Assembly (NCBI GenBank): GCA_017624675.1
Contig: JAGAMO010000002.1
Location: forward strand, 1-64,000
Direction: 5' to 3'
DNA: 64,000 nucleotides
DNA from: Clostridia bacterium
GTDB lineage: Bacteria; Bacillota; Clostridia; Oscillospirales; Acutalibacteraceae
Position 1 is the first letter of the stretch; every line of letters starts with the position of its first letter. The notes beneath the pieces were generated by a model. The model searched no databases, was not told the DNA's origin, and worked only from the letters and a program-made list of their open reading frames with translations. The position numbers and the translations under genes were made by a program. Of the stretch, positions 9,086 through 16,980 are shown piece after piece.

Positions 9086-9112
9086 TTAAACCACCGCCCA
9101 AAATGTGAATTT

Positions 9113-9136
9113 AGGCTCGATGGTACCATCGAGCCT
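9113..9136 (-). terminator. Perfect 24-base palindrome after frr, terminator-like
   Basis: A 12-bp perfect inverted repeat with no loop, centred on GGTACC, just past the frr stop. The minus-strand flank is TAAATTCACATTTT, so any terminator is weak; partial attenuation between frr and uppS is plausible. Confidence 0.5.
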
Positions 9137-9146
9137 GCGTAAAATC

Positions 9147-9701
9147 TTAGATATCGAGAATTTCCTTTTCCTTGAAGGCGCAAAGCTCGTCAATTTCTTT
9201 GCAAGCCTTATCGGTAAGGGTTTGAATTTTCTTTTCTCCGTTTGCTTGGTCATCCTCGGTAATAGAGTTTGCCTTTTTAAGTGCCTTTAATTTTTCCAAA
9301 GCGTCACGGCGGGTGTTTCTAACTGCCACCTTATTATCCTCGGCAAGTTTTTTAACATCTTTTACAATTTCCTTACGGCGTTCCTCGGTAAGAGGTGGGA
9401 AGGAAAGGCGGATAACTCTACCATCGTTTTGAGGGTTAATACCAATATCGGAAATTAAGATTGCTTTTTCAATATCTTTAATTGTTGATGCATCCCAAGG
9501 CTGAATCATTAAAACTCTGGGCTCGGGAATAGAAATAGCTGCCATTTGCTGAATGGGGGTTGGGGCACCGTAATAATCAACAGAAATTCTGTCAAGCACC
9601 GAAGCGTTCGCTCTGCCTGCTCTTACAGCTTTATAATCTCTTTCCAAAACCGCAATGGTTTTATTCATTTTTTCTTCTGTATTCTTAATAAGTTCGTTCA
9701 T
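9147..9701 (-). CDS. frr: Ribosome recycling factor
   Basis: Splits post-termination ribosomes together with EF-G. 184 aa, standard length. RAGRANASVLDRISVDYYG at the N-terminal helix, ISIPEPRVLMIQPWD, and the RRKEIVKDVKKLAEDNKVAVRN helix region are the family signatures. It follows pyrH by 11 bases, the classic pyrH-frr pair. Confidence 0.97.
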   Translation of the reverse strand: MNELIKNTEEKMNKTIAVLERDYKAVRAGRANASVLDRISVDYYGAPTPIQQMAAISIPEPRVLMIQPWDASTIKDIEKAILISDIGINPQNDGRVIRLSFPPLTEERRKEIVKDVKKLAEDNKVAVRNTRRDALEKLKALKKANSITEDDQANGEKKIQTLTDKACKEIDELCAFKEKEILDI

Positions 9702-9712
9702 AAATATTCTCC

Positions 9713-10417
9713 TTACTTAACTACTGTACCGATGGTTGCGCCTGTAACGGCAGAAACAATATTTTTGGGGTCGTTAAGGTTAAATACCAAAATTTCAATG
9801 CCGTTATCCATACAAAGAGAAGCGGCAGTGCTATCCATAACGTGAAGTCCCTGTTGTAAAACATCAATATGAGAAAGTGTGTCATATTTCTTAGCGTCGG
9901 GATTTAATTTGGGGTCGCTGTCATAAACGCCGTCAACATTAGTTGCTTTGAAAATAACATCTGCACCAATTTCAGCAGCTCTAAGTGCCGCAGCAGTATC
10001 GGTTGAGAAGAATGGGTTACCTGTTCCGCAGCCAAAGATTACAACTCTTCCCTTTTCTAAATGACGAACAGCCTTGTTTCTGATATAAGGCTCTGCAATC
10101 TGACGCATTTCGATAGCGGTTTGCACTCTTGCAGTTACACCTAACTGCTCTAAAGCATCTGCTAAAGCCAAAGAGTTAATAGAGGTTGCAAGCATTCCCA
10201 TATGGTCAGCTCTTGTACGGTCCATTTTGCCTGAGCTTCTACCTCTCCAGAAGTTTCCACCACCAACAACAATGGCAACCTGAACTCCCATATCAACACA
10301 TTCTTTTACGCTTTCGCAAACCTCAAGTACCTTGTCAAAGTCAATTCCAACACCTTTTTCGCCGGAAAGAACCTCTCCGCTAAGTTTAAGTAACAGTCGT
10401 TTATAAACAGGTTTCAT
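9713..10417 (-). CDS. pyrH: UMP kinase
   Basis: Hexameric bacterial UMP kinase making UDP for nucleic acids and cell-wall sugar nucleotides. 234 aa. [11 protein letters not shown] at the N-terminus, [10 protein letters not shown], and [15 protein letters not shown] are the amino-acid-kinase fold signatures. GGAGATTGTT precedes the ATG. It is the first gene of the minus-strand string and has its own promoter 35 bases upstream. Confidence 0.97.
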   Translation of the reverse strand: MKPVYKRLLLKLSGEVLSGEKGVGIDFDKVLEVCESVKECVDMGVQVAIVVGGGNFWRGRSSGKMDRTRADHMGMLATSINSLALADALEQLGVTARVQTAIEMRQIAEPYIRNKAVRHLEKGRVVIFGCGTGNPFFSTDTAAALRAAEIGADVIFKATNVDGVYDSDPKLNPDAKKYDTLSHIDVLQQGLHVMDSTAASLCMDNGIEILVFNLNDPKNIVSAVTGATIGTVVK

Positions 10418-10450
10418 AACAATCTCCTACCACTTTAATATACTACACTC

Positions 10451-10479
10451 ATTTTACATTAATCCCCCCGTAAAGTCAA
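10451..10479 (-). promoter_or_regulatory. Promoter for pyrH string
   Basis: Minus strand: TTGACT (10479-10474), a 17-base spacer, TAAAAT (10456-10451). Diverges from the plus-strand promoter at 10502. Confidence 0.75.
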
Positions 10480-10501
10480 CTAAATATCTTATAATTTTTA
10501 C

Positions 10502-10530
10502 TTGCTTTTTTGGTTGACTTATGATATCAT
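10502..10530 (+). promoter_or_regulatory. Promoter for riboswitch and decarboxylase operon
   Basis: TTGCTT (10502-10507), a 17-base spacer and TATCAT (10525-10530). The start point would fall at about 10537, at the 5' edge of the riboswitch. Confidence 0.7.
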
Positions 10531-10534
10531 AACA

Positions 10535-10659
10535 ACGGTTAGGGGAGTAGCTGACGGAGAGTGTTGAATCTTCGTTGCAAATTGCGTCAATACGGGGAAA
10601 TTCCCCCGCTTTTGCATTAAACAGCAAGACTTATGCCTTTTTTGGCATAGGTCTTTTTT
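10535..10659 (+). promoter_or_regulatory. yybP-ykoY-type (Mn2+) riboswitch with terminator
   Basis: The 5' conserved GGGGAGTAGC (10542-10551), internal CGTCAATA leading to the GGGG-AAAT-TCCCC hairpin, CCGCTTTTG, and the 3' AGCAAGACTTA (10623-10633) match my recollection of the yybP-ykoY consensus. The 3' segment is shared with a 12-bp terminator stem (10626-10655) followed by six T. Metal binding should hold the GAGTAG/AGCAAGAC junction together and block the terminator, an ON switch. A second member of the class lies at 51547-51664. The outer P1 helix is poorer here than in that copy. Confidence 0.75.
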
Positions 10660-10696
10660 ACTACCTTAAGGATATTTAAAAAGGAAGGTCTTGAAA

Positions 10697-11860
10697 ATGG
10701 ATTTAATCAGCTTTCTCTATGAAAACATTGTCAGCAATTTTGAATGGCAAATGCTTGTAATGTGGGCTATCGGCGGAATTTTAATTTATCTCGCCATTAA
10801 AAAAGATATGGAGCCCACTCTGCTTTTGCCTATCGGTTTTGGCGCAATTTTAGTTAATCTCCCAGGCGTTGTAAACCTAATTACACAAAACGGAAAACCC
10901 CTGTTAGACAGTTTCGGCAACCAACAGTTTGATGCAGGTCCGCTTTCCACCCTCTTTAATGCGGGTATTTCAAACGAGCTATTTCCCTTGATTTTATTCA
11001 TCGGTATTGGTGCCATGATTGACTTTGGACCCTTGCTTTCCAACCCCAAGCTTATGATTTTTGGTGCCGCCGCTCAATTTGGTATCTTCTTTACATTCTG
11101 CTTGGCATCTATCTTCTTTGATGTTAAAGATGCGGCTTCTATCGGTATTATCGGTGCGGCTGACGGTCCTACCTCCATCGTTGTGGCTCAAAAGCTTCAC
11201 TCAGAATATGTTGGTGCTATAATGGTTGCGGCTTACAGTTATATGGCTTTGGTACCCATCATTCAGCCTCCTGTTATCAAGCTTTTGACAACCCGTAAGG
11301 AACGCCTTATCCGTATGCCTTACGCACCAAAAAGCGTTTCCAAACTTACAAAAATCATTTTCCCGATTGCCATTACCTGTATCACAGGTCTTGTAGCTCC
11401 CGAATCGGTTTATCTTGTAGGTTTCCTTATGTTCGGTAACCTGATTCGTGAATGCGGTGTGCTTAATTCACTTTCTGACACAGCACAAAATGTTTTAGCA
11501 AACCTTATCACTATTTTCTTAGGTATTACTATTGCTTCTAAAATGTATTACGAGCAGTTCTTGAAAATAGAAACCCTTATGATTTTAGGTCTTGGATTGT
11601 TTGCATTCATCTTTGATACCGCAGGTGGCGTTATCTTTGCTAAACTCTTAAACATCTTCCTACCCAAGGGCAAGAAAATCAATCCTATGATTGGTGCTGC
11701 AGGTATCAGTGCTTTCCCGATGTCGGGCAGAATTGTTCATAAAATGGGACTTAAAGAAGACCCTCAAAACTTCCTTCTTATGCACTCTATGGGTGTAAAT
11801 GTTTCGGGTCAGATAGCATCGGTAATTGCAGGCGGACTTATTCTTAACTTTTTTCTATAA
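10697..11860 (+). CDS. Na+-translocating decarboxylase beta subunit (OadB/MmdB/GcdB family)
   Basis: Integral membrane subunit that removes CO2 from carboxybiotin and exports Na+. 387 aa from ATG 10697, which follows AAGGAAGG; the frame also offers a TTG six bases earlier. Signatures: GIGAMIDFGP, GAADGPTSIVVA with the ion-site Asp, and GISAFPMSGRIVHKMGL followed by MHSMGVNVSGQIASVIAGG near the C-terminus. About ten hydrophobic segments. No carboxyltransferase or biotin carrier is nearby, so the acid substrate (oxaloacetate, methylmalonyl-CoA or glutaconyl-CoA) cannot be told. It is preceded by the Mn2+-type riboswitch. Confidence 0.9.
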   Translation: MDLISFLYENIVSNFEWQMLVMWAIGGILIYLAIKKDMEPTLLLPIGFGAILVNLPGVVNLITQNGKPLLDSFGNQQFDAGPLSTLFNAGISNELFPLILFIGIGAMIDFGPLLSNPKLMIFGAAAQFGIFFTFCLASIFFDVKDAASIGIIGAADGPTSIVVAQKLHSEYVGAIMVAAYSYMALVPIIQPPVIKLLTTRKERLIRMPYAPKSVSKLTKIIFPIAITCITGLVAPESVYLVGFLMFGNLIRECGVLNSLSDTAQNVLANLITIFLGITIASKMYYEQFLKIETLMILGLGLFAFIFDTAGGVIFAKLLNIFLPKGKKINPMIGAAGISAFPMSGRIVHKMGLKEDPQNFLLMHSMGVNVSGQIASVIAGGLILNFFL

Positions 11861-11879
11861 ATAAGTGAGGAGAACTGAT

Positions 11880-12020
11880 ATGGATTTTATGTTTGAACCT
11901 ATGAATTTTATTAAAAACCTTACCTATATGGGTAAAGGTATGTTGGGAATTTTAATAGTTATGGGCGCTATAATACTCGTAACTGTAATCCTTAACAAAG
12001 TTTTCTCTAATAAAGGCTAA
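11880..12020 (+). CDS. Small membrane protein, OadG/gamma-subunit-like
   Basis: A 46-aa protein (starts MDFMFEPMNF, ends NKVFSNKG) behind GTGAGGAGA, 19 bases after the beta subunit. One central hydrophobic helix (about residues 19-38, GMLGILIVMGAIILVTVIL) and no other domain. Decarboxylase gamma subunits are small single-helix proteins encoded beside beta, so position and shape suggest a minimal gamma subunit; sequence alone does not prove it. Confidence 0.7.
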   Translation: MDFMFEPMNFIKNLTYMGKGMLGILIVMGAIILVTVILNKVFSNKG

Positions 12021-12036
12021 TTTTAAAAGAAATTTG

Positions 12037-12100
12037 TTTACTAAACTTTAAAAATGTATTATAATGGACTTGTAAGTTTCGGCTTACAAGTCTTTTTTTT
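12037..12100 (+). promoter_or_regulatory. Promoter overlapping a terminator hairpin
   Basis: TTTACT (12037-12042), 17 bases, TATAAT (12060-12065). A 10-bp hairpin (GACTTGTAAG/CTTACAAGTC, 12067-12092) with eight T follows one base later. It can end transcripts from the decarboxylase operon. A transcript started at about 12072 lacks the first half of the 5' arm and keeps only about 5 bp, so it should escape. AGGAG of the next gene follows at once. Confidence 0.7.
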
Positions 12101-12111
12101 AGGAGTATTTT

Positions 12112-13257
12112 ATGGAACTTAATTCTAAGAACATAAAAAAGATATTACTTATAATTTTTTTGGGAGCACTAATACTTACCGCCTTTCAAAATTTCGGTTT
12201 GGTCATTTTAGGAGTTAAGAAGATTTTCAATATCTTTTCCCCTATTATTGCCGCACTTTGCATCGCTTTTGTTTTGAATATTCCGCTTAATATGTTTGAG
12301 AATAAAGTATTCAAATTCTGGGACAAATCGAAACACAAACTTGTTTTAAAACTTAAAAGACCTGTCTGCTTGTTGCTGACATATCTTTTGGCTTTGGGTA
12401 TTGTGTCTCTTTTAATTCTTGTAATTATTCCTGACATTATTGAAACCATAACATATTTAGCCGAAAAAATGCCATCATTTATGCTTGATGTTAAAAACTG
12501 GTTGGAAGGCCTTCTTGAACGTTTTAATATCGAACAAAGCGATATACTTGATATTGAAATCAACTGGAAATCAGCCGCAAACACAATTATTGCTTGGATT
12601 TCGGGCTCTTCGGGTAAAATTGTTGACAGTGCAGTTAACATTACCGCTTCGGTTTTATCCGGCATTTTTGACACTGTTTTCAGTCTTGTTATTTCAGTTT
12701 ACATTTTAGCAGGCAAAGAAAAAATCGGCGCTTTTGTAAAAAGAACACTGGGCGCCTTTTTAAAACCGAAAACCAATTCTTTTATAAGCCATATTGCCGA
12801 AAAAACAAACGAATCTTTTTCTCGTTTTATCGGCGGTCAGCTTTTCGAGTCGGTAATTTTAGGCACCCTTTGTTTCATAGGTATGACTATATTCAGATTT
12901 CCAAATGCACTCATCATATCAGTTTTAATTTGTGTTACATCTTTAGTTCCCGTTGTGGGCGCTGCTGTAGGCACTGTAATAGGATTTTTGCTAATAGTAA
13001 TTACAAACCCCATAAAAGCAATTTTCTTTGTGCTTTTTGTGGTTATTCTTCAGCAAATTGAGGGTAATCTCATTTACCCCAAGGTTGTAGGAAAAGCGGT
13101 TGGATTGCCAGGTATTTTGGTTGTAAGTGCAGTCTTAGTAGGCGGAAATATCGGCGGTGTTTTCGGCGCCTTAATTGGCGTACCAACCGTTGCCGTATTA
13201 TATACTTTGCTTAAAGAAATGGTAGACTTCTCGACTTCTGAAAAGATAAAGGACTAA
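12112..13257 (+). CDS. AI-2E family transporter (UPF0118/PerM-like)
   Basis: Polytopic membrane protein, 381 aa, with two N-terminal hydrophobic helices, a long amphipathic middle (about 100-165) and a C-terminal block of helices carrying the family pattern IPDIIE..., SFSRFIGGQLFESVILG, and VGLPGILVVSAVLVGGNIGG. Members export autoinducer-2-like molecules or act as Na+/H+ antiporters; the substrate here is unknown. Stands alone between its own promoter and that of trpS. Confidence 0.85.
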   Translation: MELNSKNIKKILLIIFLGALILTAFQNFGLVILGVKKIFNIFSPIIAALCIAFVLNIPLNMFENKVFKFWDKSKHKLVLKLKRPVCLLLTYLLALGIVSLLILVIIPDIIETITYLAEKMPSFMLDVKNWLEGLLERFNIEQSDILDIEINWKSAANTIIAWISGSSGKIVDSAVNITASVLSGIFDTVFSLVISVYILAGKEKIGAFVKRTLGAFLKPKTNSFISHIAEKTNESFSRFIGGQLFESVILGTLCFIGMTIFRFPNALIISVLICVTSLVPVVGAAVGTVIGFLLIVITNPIKAIFFVLFVVILQQIEGNLIYPKVVGKAVGLPGILVVSAVLVGGNIGGVFGALIGVPTVAVLYTLLKEMVDFSTSEKIKD

Positions 13258-13260
13258 CAC

Positions 13261-13289
13261 TTGTAAAAAACGCTTTTTTATGGTATGAT
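13261..13289 (+). promoter_or_regulatory. Promoter for trpS operon
   Basis: TTGTAA (13261-13266), 17 bases, TATGAT (13284-13289), 30 bases before the trpS start. The leader is too short for a T-box. Confidence 0.7.
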
Positions 13290-13319
13290 TATTTTATTCT
13301 TTATAAGGATTTGATTTAA

Positions 13320-14330
13320 ATGAGCGAACAAAATATTAGTGAAAATAAAAAAAGGGTTTTGAGCTGTATTCAGCCAAGCGGTATGCTTACCTTAGGCAAC
13401 TACCTAGGCGCTCTTAAAAACTGGATTAAAATGCAGGATGAATTTGACTGTACCTTTGCGGTTGCAGACCTTCACGCTATAACTGTAAAACAAGACCCCG
13501 CAAAGTTAAAGCAGCAAATTCTATCTACCTATGCTTTACTTTTAGCATTAGGCTTAGACCCCGAAAAACACACTGTTTTTATTCAGTCACATGTGCCTGA
13601 GCATACTGCCCTTTCTTGGCTTTTGTCTTGCAACACACAATTTGGCGAAATGTCAAGAATGACACAGTTTAAGGATAAATCGGCAAAACATCCCGAAAAT
13701 GTAAATGTTGGTCTTTTCTCTTATCCCGTGCTTATGGCGGCGGACATTTTGCTTTACAAACCTGACTTTGTCCCCGTTGGTGCCGACCAAAAACAGCACC
13801 TTGAAATTGCCCGTGATATTGCGGTTAGATTTAATAACAAATACGGCGATGTATTCACTATCCCCGAGCCTTATATTCCAAAAACAGGCGCTAGAGTTAT
13901 GTCTTTGCAAGACCCCAGCAAGAAAATGTCTAAGTCGGACGAAAACCCCAACGCTTGGGTTGCTATTTTGGACGATAGAGACACAATTATCCGCAAATTC
14001 AAACGCGCTGTTACAGACTCTGATTCTGTCGTTAAAATGAGCGAGGATAAACCCGGAATTTCTAACCTTATAACAATTTATTCTGCAGTTACTGGCAAGA
14101 CTGTGGCTGAAATTGAAAAAGAGTTTGAGGGTAAGGGTTACGGTGAGTTCAAACTAGCCGTTGGCGAAGCTGTGGCTGACGAATTAGCCCCTATCAAAGA
14201 GCGTTATGAAGAAATTATCAAAGACAAAAAGACTTTAGAAGAACTTTATCGCGAAGGCTCACTAAAGGCTGAAAAGGTTGCCCGTAAAACATACTTTAAA
14301 GCTATGAAAAAGGTTGGTTTTGTTTTATGA
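13320..14330 (+). CDS. trpS: Tryptophanyl-tRNA synthetase
   Basis: Class I synthetase charging tRNA-Trp. 336 aa, full length. HIGH-type motif in PSGMLTLGNYLGAL (about 18-31), the Trp/ATP pocket GADQKQHLEIARD, and the KMSKS loop as KKMSKSDENP (about 201). Ends with an ATGA overlap into holB, so trpS-holB-ricT are probably one transcript. Confidence 0.97.
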   Translation: MSEQNISENKKRVLSCIQPSGMLTLGNYLGALKNWIKMQDEFDCTFAVADLHAITVKQDPAKLKQQILSTYALLLALGLDPEKHTVFIQSHVPEHTALSWLLSCNTQFGEMSRMTQFKDKSAKHPENVNVGLFSYPVLMAADILLYKPDFVPVGADQKQHLEIARDIAVRFNNKYGDVFTIPEPYIPKTGARVMSLQDPSKKMSKSDENPNAWVAILDDRDTIIRKFKRAVTDSDSVVKMSEDKPGISNLITIYSAVTGKTVAEIEKEFEGKGYGEFKLAVGEAVADELAPIKERYEEIIKDKKTLEELYREGSLKAEKVARKTYFKAMKKVGFVL

Positions 14331-15253
14331 TATTTCCCCTTGTAGGAAATAATAAAATTGCTCCATCATTGGAAAATGCCTTGCGAGAGCACCGCATTCC
14401 CCACGCAATTTTAATTGATGGAGATGTTGGCACAGGGCGTCATACATTAGCAAACTTTTTAAGTCTGGCTGCAGTTTGCAGCGGAGATTTAATCCCCTGT
14501 GATGAATGTAAAAATTGCCGTATGGCATCATCCTCAAACCACCCTAATATCAGATATATCACACCTGAAAAAGATAAGAAAAGCATCGCTGTTGCACAAA
14601 TCAGAGAGCTTAAAAACGATGCTTACATTAAACCCCATCAGGCAAAAAACAAGATTTTTATTATTGACCCTGCGGACAGTTTGAATCCCCAGTGCCAAAA
14701 CGCGCTTTTGAAGATTTTAGAAGAACCACCAGAAAACACCATCTTTATATTGGTTGCTGAAAGTAAGGCTTCTCTTTTGGATACTGTTCTTTCAAGATGC
14801 GTGGTTTTAAGTCTTAATGTCCCCTCTTTTGAAGAGGCATCCCACTATTTACAAAGTAAGACCAATTTTGACAAAGCCGAAATCGAAAACGCTTTAAATG
14901 TTTCAAGAAACAACATCGGCAAAGCATTAATGCTTTTAAACGGCAACGCCACCGCAAAGGTAAGCGAGGCTTCAAAAAAGTTTTTAGAATTAGCCCTTAA
15001 AGGCGACCAAATGGGAATGCTTTCCTGCCTTTACCCCTTTGAAAACAGCCGAATTGATGCCGAGCGACTTATAAAAGACCTGAAACTCTTGGTCGCAAAT
15101 GAGATTAAGAAAAATCCCTCATCTGTAAGAGCGGCGGCACTTCTTAAATTTTATAACAAACTCCCCTCCTTTGAAGAAAGCCTTGTCACAAACGTTACGC
15201 TATCGTTATTGTTTGCTGACCTTACGGCAACTGCAAAGGAATATATCAGTTAG
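14327..15253 (+). CDS. holB: DNA polymerase III delta-prime subunit
   Basis: Clamp-loader subunit. 308 aa. AAA+ fold with a degenerate P-loop (DGDVGTGRHTLA), a four-Cys zinc module (CSGDLIPCDECKNC, about 47-60), the sensor region QNALLKILEEPPENTIFIL, and SRC. The Arg/His at the P-loop fits a non-hydrolysing delta-prime rather than the DnaX subunit. Overlaps trpS by 4 bases; ricT follows 24 bases on, as with the holB-yaaT pair of Bacillus. Confidence 0.93.
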   Translation: MIFPLVGNNKIAPSLENALREHRIPHAILIDGDVGTGRHTLANFLSLAAVCSGDLIPCDECKNCRMASSSNHPNIRYITPEKDKKSIAVAQIRELKNDAYIKPHQAKNKIFIIDPADSLNPQCQNALLKILEEPPENTIFILVAESKASLLDTVLSRCVVLSLNVPSFEEASHYLQSKTNFDKAEIENALNVSRNNIGKALMLLNGNATAKVSEASKKFLELALKGDQMGMLSCLYPFENSRIDAERLIKDLKLLVANEIKKNPSSVRAAALLKFYNKLPSFEESLVTNVTLSLLFADLTATAKEYIS

Positions 15254-15277
15254 CAAATTTTTAGAATGGAGATTAAT

Positions 15278-16111
15278 ATGACAGAAGTTATATCAATCAG
15301 ATTTAAAAACGGCGGCAAGGATTATTTCTTTGACCCCGATGGTAACAAGGTTAAAATCGGTGATAAAATTATTGTTGAAATGCAACGCGGCAAAGAAATG
15401 GGTACCGTAAGCGAAGAAAATCACAAGGTAGACGATGACAAAATCGTAAAGCCCCTTAGAAAAATGTTGCGTTTTGCAACCCAAAAGGATTTTGACAGAA
15501 TTGAAGAAAACCATAAAAAAGAGGCTGAGGCCTTTAAAATATGCGAACAGAAAATTGAAGAGCATAAGCTTGATATGAAACTTACAAAGGTTGAATATTC
15601 TTTTGATTCAAGCCAAATCGTCTTTTTCTTCACTGCTGACGGCAGAGTGGACTTCAGAGAGCTTGTAAAAGACTTGGCAAGTGAATTCCACACCCGAATT
15701 GAACTTAGACAAATTGGTGTTCGTGACGAGGCAAAGATGCTTGGCGGCATTGGAATTTGCGGTCAGCCCTATTGCTGTAAGCAATTTTTAAATGACTTTG
15801 AAGCCGTTTCAATTAAAATGGCTAAGGAGCAAGGTCTCTCTCTTAACCCCACAAAGGTTTCGGGCAGTTGTGGAAGACTTATGTGTTGCCTAAAGTACGA
15901 GCAGGATGCTTACGAGCATTTATCCTCCTTTACTCCAAAGGTTGGGGCTATTGTTAAAACCCGTGACGGCAAGGCAACCGTTATAGATTCTAACCTTATT
16001 AGCGGCAATCTTATTGTTAAATTGACTGACACTGAGTCTATGCCCTTTAAGGTGCACCGCGACGATGTTAAACTTTTAAGCTATAAAGGGAAAAATTTCA
16101 AAAGCGAATAA
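15278..16111 (+). CDS. ricT: PSP1-domain protein RicT (YaaT)
   Basis: Subunit of the Ric (YaaT-YlbF-YmcA) complex that in Bacillus binds Fe-S clusters and steers RNase Y processing, sporulation and competence. 277 aa. The PSP1 region has the Cys pattern CGQPYCC and SCGRLMCCLKYE (about 165-210) that carries Fe-S ligands. I use ATG 15278, spaced 7 bases from GGAG; an ATG at 15266 overlaps that ribosome site. A YlbF/YmcA-family partner is encoded at 46368-46772. Confidence 0.93.
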   Translation: MTEVISIRFKNGGKDYFFDPDGNKVKIGDKIIVEMQRGKEMGTVSEENHKVDDDKIVKPLRKMLRFATQKDFDRIEENHKKEAEAFKICEQKIEEHKLDMKLTKVEYSFDSSQIVFFFTADGRVDFRELVKDLASEFHTRIELRQIGVRDEAKMLGGIGICGQPYCCKQFLNDFEAVSIKMAKEQGLSLNPTKVSGSCGRLMCCLKYEQDAYEHLSSFTPKVGAIVKTRDGKATVIDSNLISGNLIVKLTDTESMPFKVHRDDVKLLSYKGKNFKSE

Positions 16112-16127
16112 ATAATTAATATTTTAC

Positions 16128-16155
16128 TTGCTTTTTCGATAAATTGTGATACAAT
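16128..16155 (+). promoter_or_regulatory. Promoter for ferredoxin
   Basis: TTGCTT (16128-16133), 16 bases, TACAAT (16150-16155); GGAGGTG precedes the ATG at 16204. Confidence 0.7.
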
Positions 16156-16203
16156 GAGAAAGTAAGCAGTAAGCTTTAAATTCCGTATATGGAGGTGTTT
16201 TAG

Positions 16204-16374
16204 ATGGCTTATAAAATTACTGACGCTTGCATCAGCTGTGGTGCATGTGCAGGTGCTTGTCCCGTAGAAGCTATTTCTGAGGGTGACACTCAATTCGAAA
16301 TCAATGCAGATACCTGCATTAGCTGTGGCGCTTGTGCCGGCGGTTGCCCTGTTGAGGCTATTGTTGAGGACTAA
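16204..16374 (+). CDS. 2[4Fe-4S] ferredoxin, clostridial type
   Basis: A 56-aa electron carrier made of two near-identical halves: CISCGACAGACPVEAI and CISCGACAGGCPVEAI, each with CxxCxxC...CP, together binding two [4Fe-4S] clusters. GGAGGTG is 6 bases before the ATG. Monocistronic, with a promoter and a strong terminator. The likely low-potential partner of the bifurcating hydrogenase encoded at 23626-31801 and of pyruvate:ferredoxin oxidoreductase (not in the window). Confidence 0.96.
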   Translation: MAYKITDACISCGACAGACPVEAISEGDTQFEINADTCISCGACAGGCPVEAIVED

Positions 16375-16400
16375 TTAACATATCTGTTAAAACGAAAAAC

Positions 16401-16434
16401 GGTGCCTTACTAAAAAGTAACGGCACCTTTTTTT
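16401..16434 (+). terminator. Terminator after ferredoxin
   Basis: Stem GGTGCC-TTAC/GTAA-CGGCACC with loop TAAAAA, followed by seven T. Confidence 0.9.
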
Positions 16435-16483
16435 CGACATTATTTTGTATTCTTTTGTGGTAAACTTTGAAAGGAGTGGTTTT

Positions 16484-16942
16484 GTGGAAAATATTAAAAA
16501 TATTACAACTAACAAAAAAGCTTTTCACGAATATTTTGTTTTAGAAAGCTTTGAATGCGGAATCGCCCTTTCAGGCACCGAGGTTAAGTCTATCAGACAA
16601 GGCGGCGTTAACCTAAAGGATGCTTGGTGCAGTATTGATGACGGCGAAATGATTATCAAGCAAATGCACATAAGTCCTTATGACCACGGCAACAGATTTA
16701 ACAAACCGCCAATGAGAAACCGAAAATTGTTACTCCATAAGCGTGAAATTATGCGACTTTTGGGAACAGTAAAACAAGAGGGTCTGGCGCTTGTTCCCCT
16801 CTCCCTTTATTTTAAAGGTTCTCTCGTTAAGGTACAGTTAGGTCTTTGCAAGGGTAAAAAGCTTCACGATAAGCGTGAAACTGCTGCAAAGCGTGATGCA
16901 ATGCGTACCATAGACAGAGCAATGAAAGAACAAAACCGCTAA
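16484..16942 (+). CDS. smpB: SsrA-binding protein SmpB
   Basis: Partner of tmRNA in ribosome rescue. 152 aa from GTG 16484, 7 bases after AAGGAG; the open frame runs further upstream but lacks family sequence. Signatures: ALSGTEVKSIRQGG, the H-x-S-P-Y loop region, and KRETAAKRDAMRTIDRAMK at the basic tail. Located 38 bases before ssrA, its RNA partner. Confidence 0.96.
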   Translation: MENIKNITTNKKAFHEYFVLESFECGIALSGTEVKSIRQGGVNLKDAWCSIDDGEMIIKQMHISPYDHGNRFNKPPMRNRKLLLHKREIMRLLGTVKQEGLALVPLSLYFKGSLVKVQLGLCKGKKLHDKRETAAKRDAMRTIDRAMKEQNR

Positions 16943-16943
16943 C

Positions 16944-16962
16944 CTCTTCACTTTTCACTATT
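16944..16962. repeat. 19-base dispersed repeat copy
   Basis: CTCTTCACTTTTCACTATT, identical to 8327-8345. Lies between smpB and ssrA. Confidence 0.7.
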
Positions 16963-16980
16963 GCCTATTACCTTAAATAT

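Noticed and set aside
13261..13319. T-box leader for trpS
   Set aside because: The promoter is only about 30 bases from the start codon and no T-box sequence is present.
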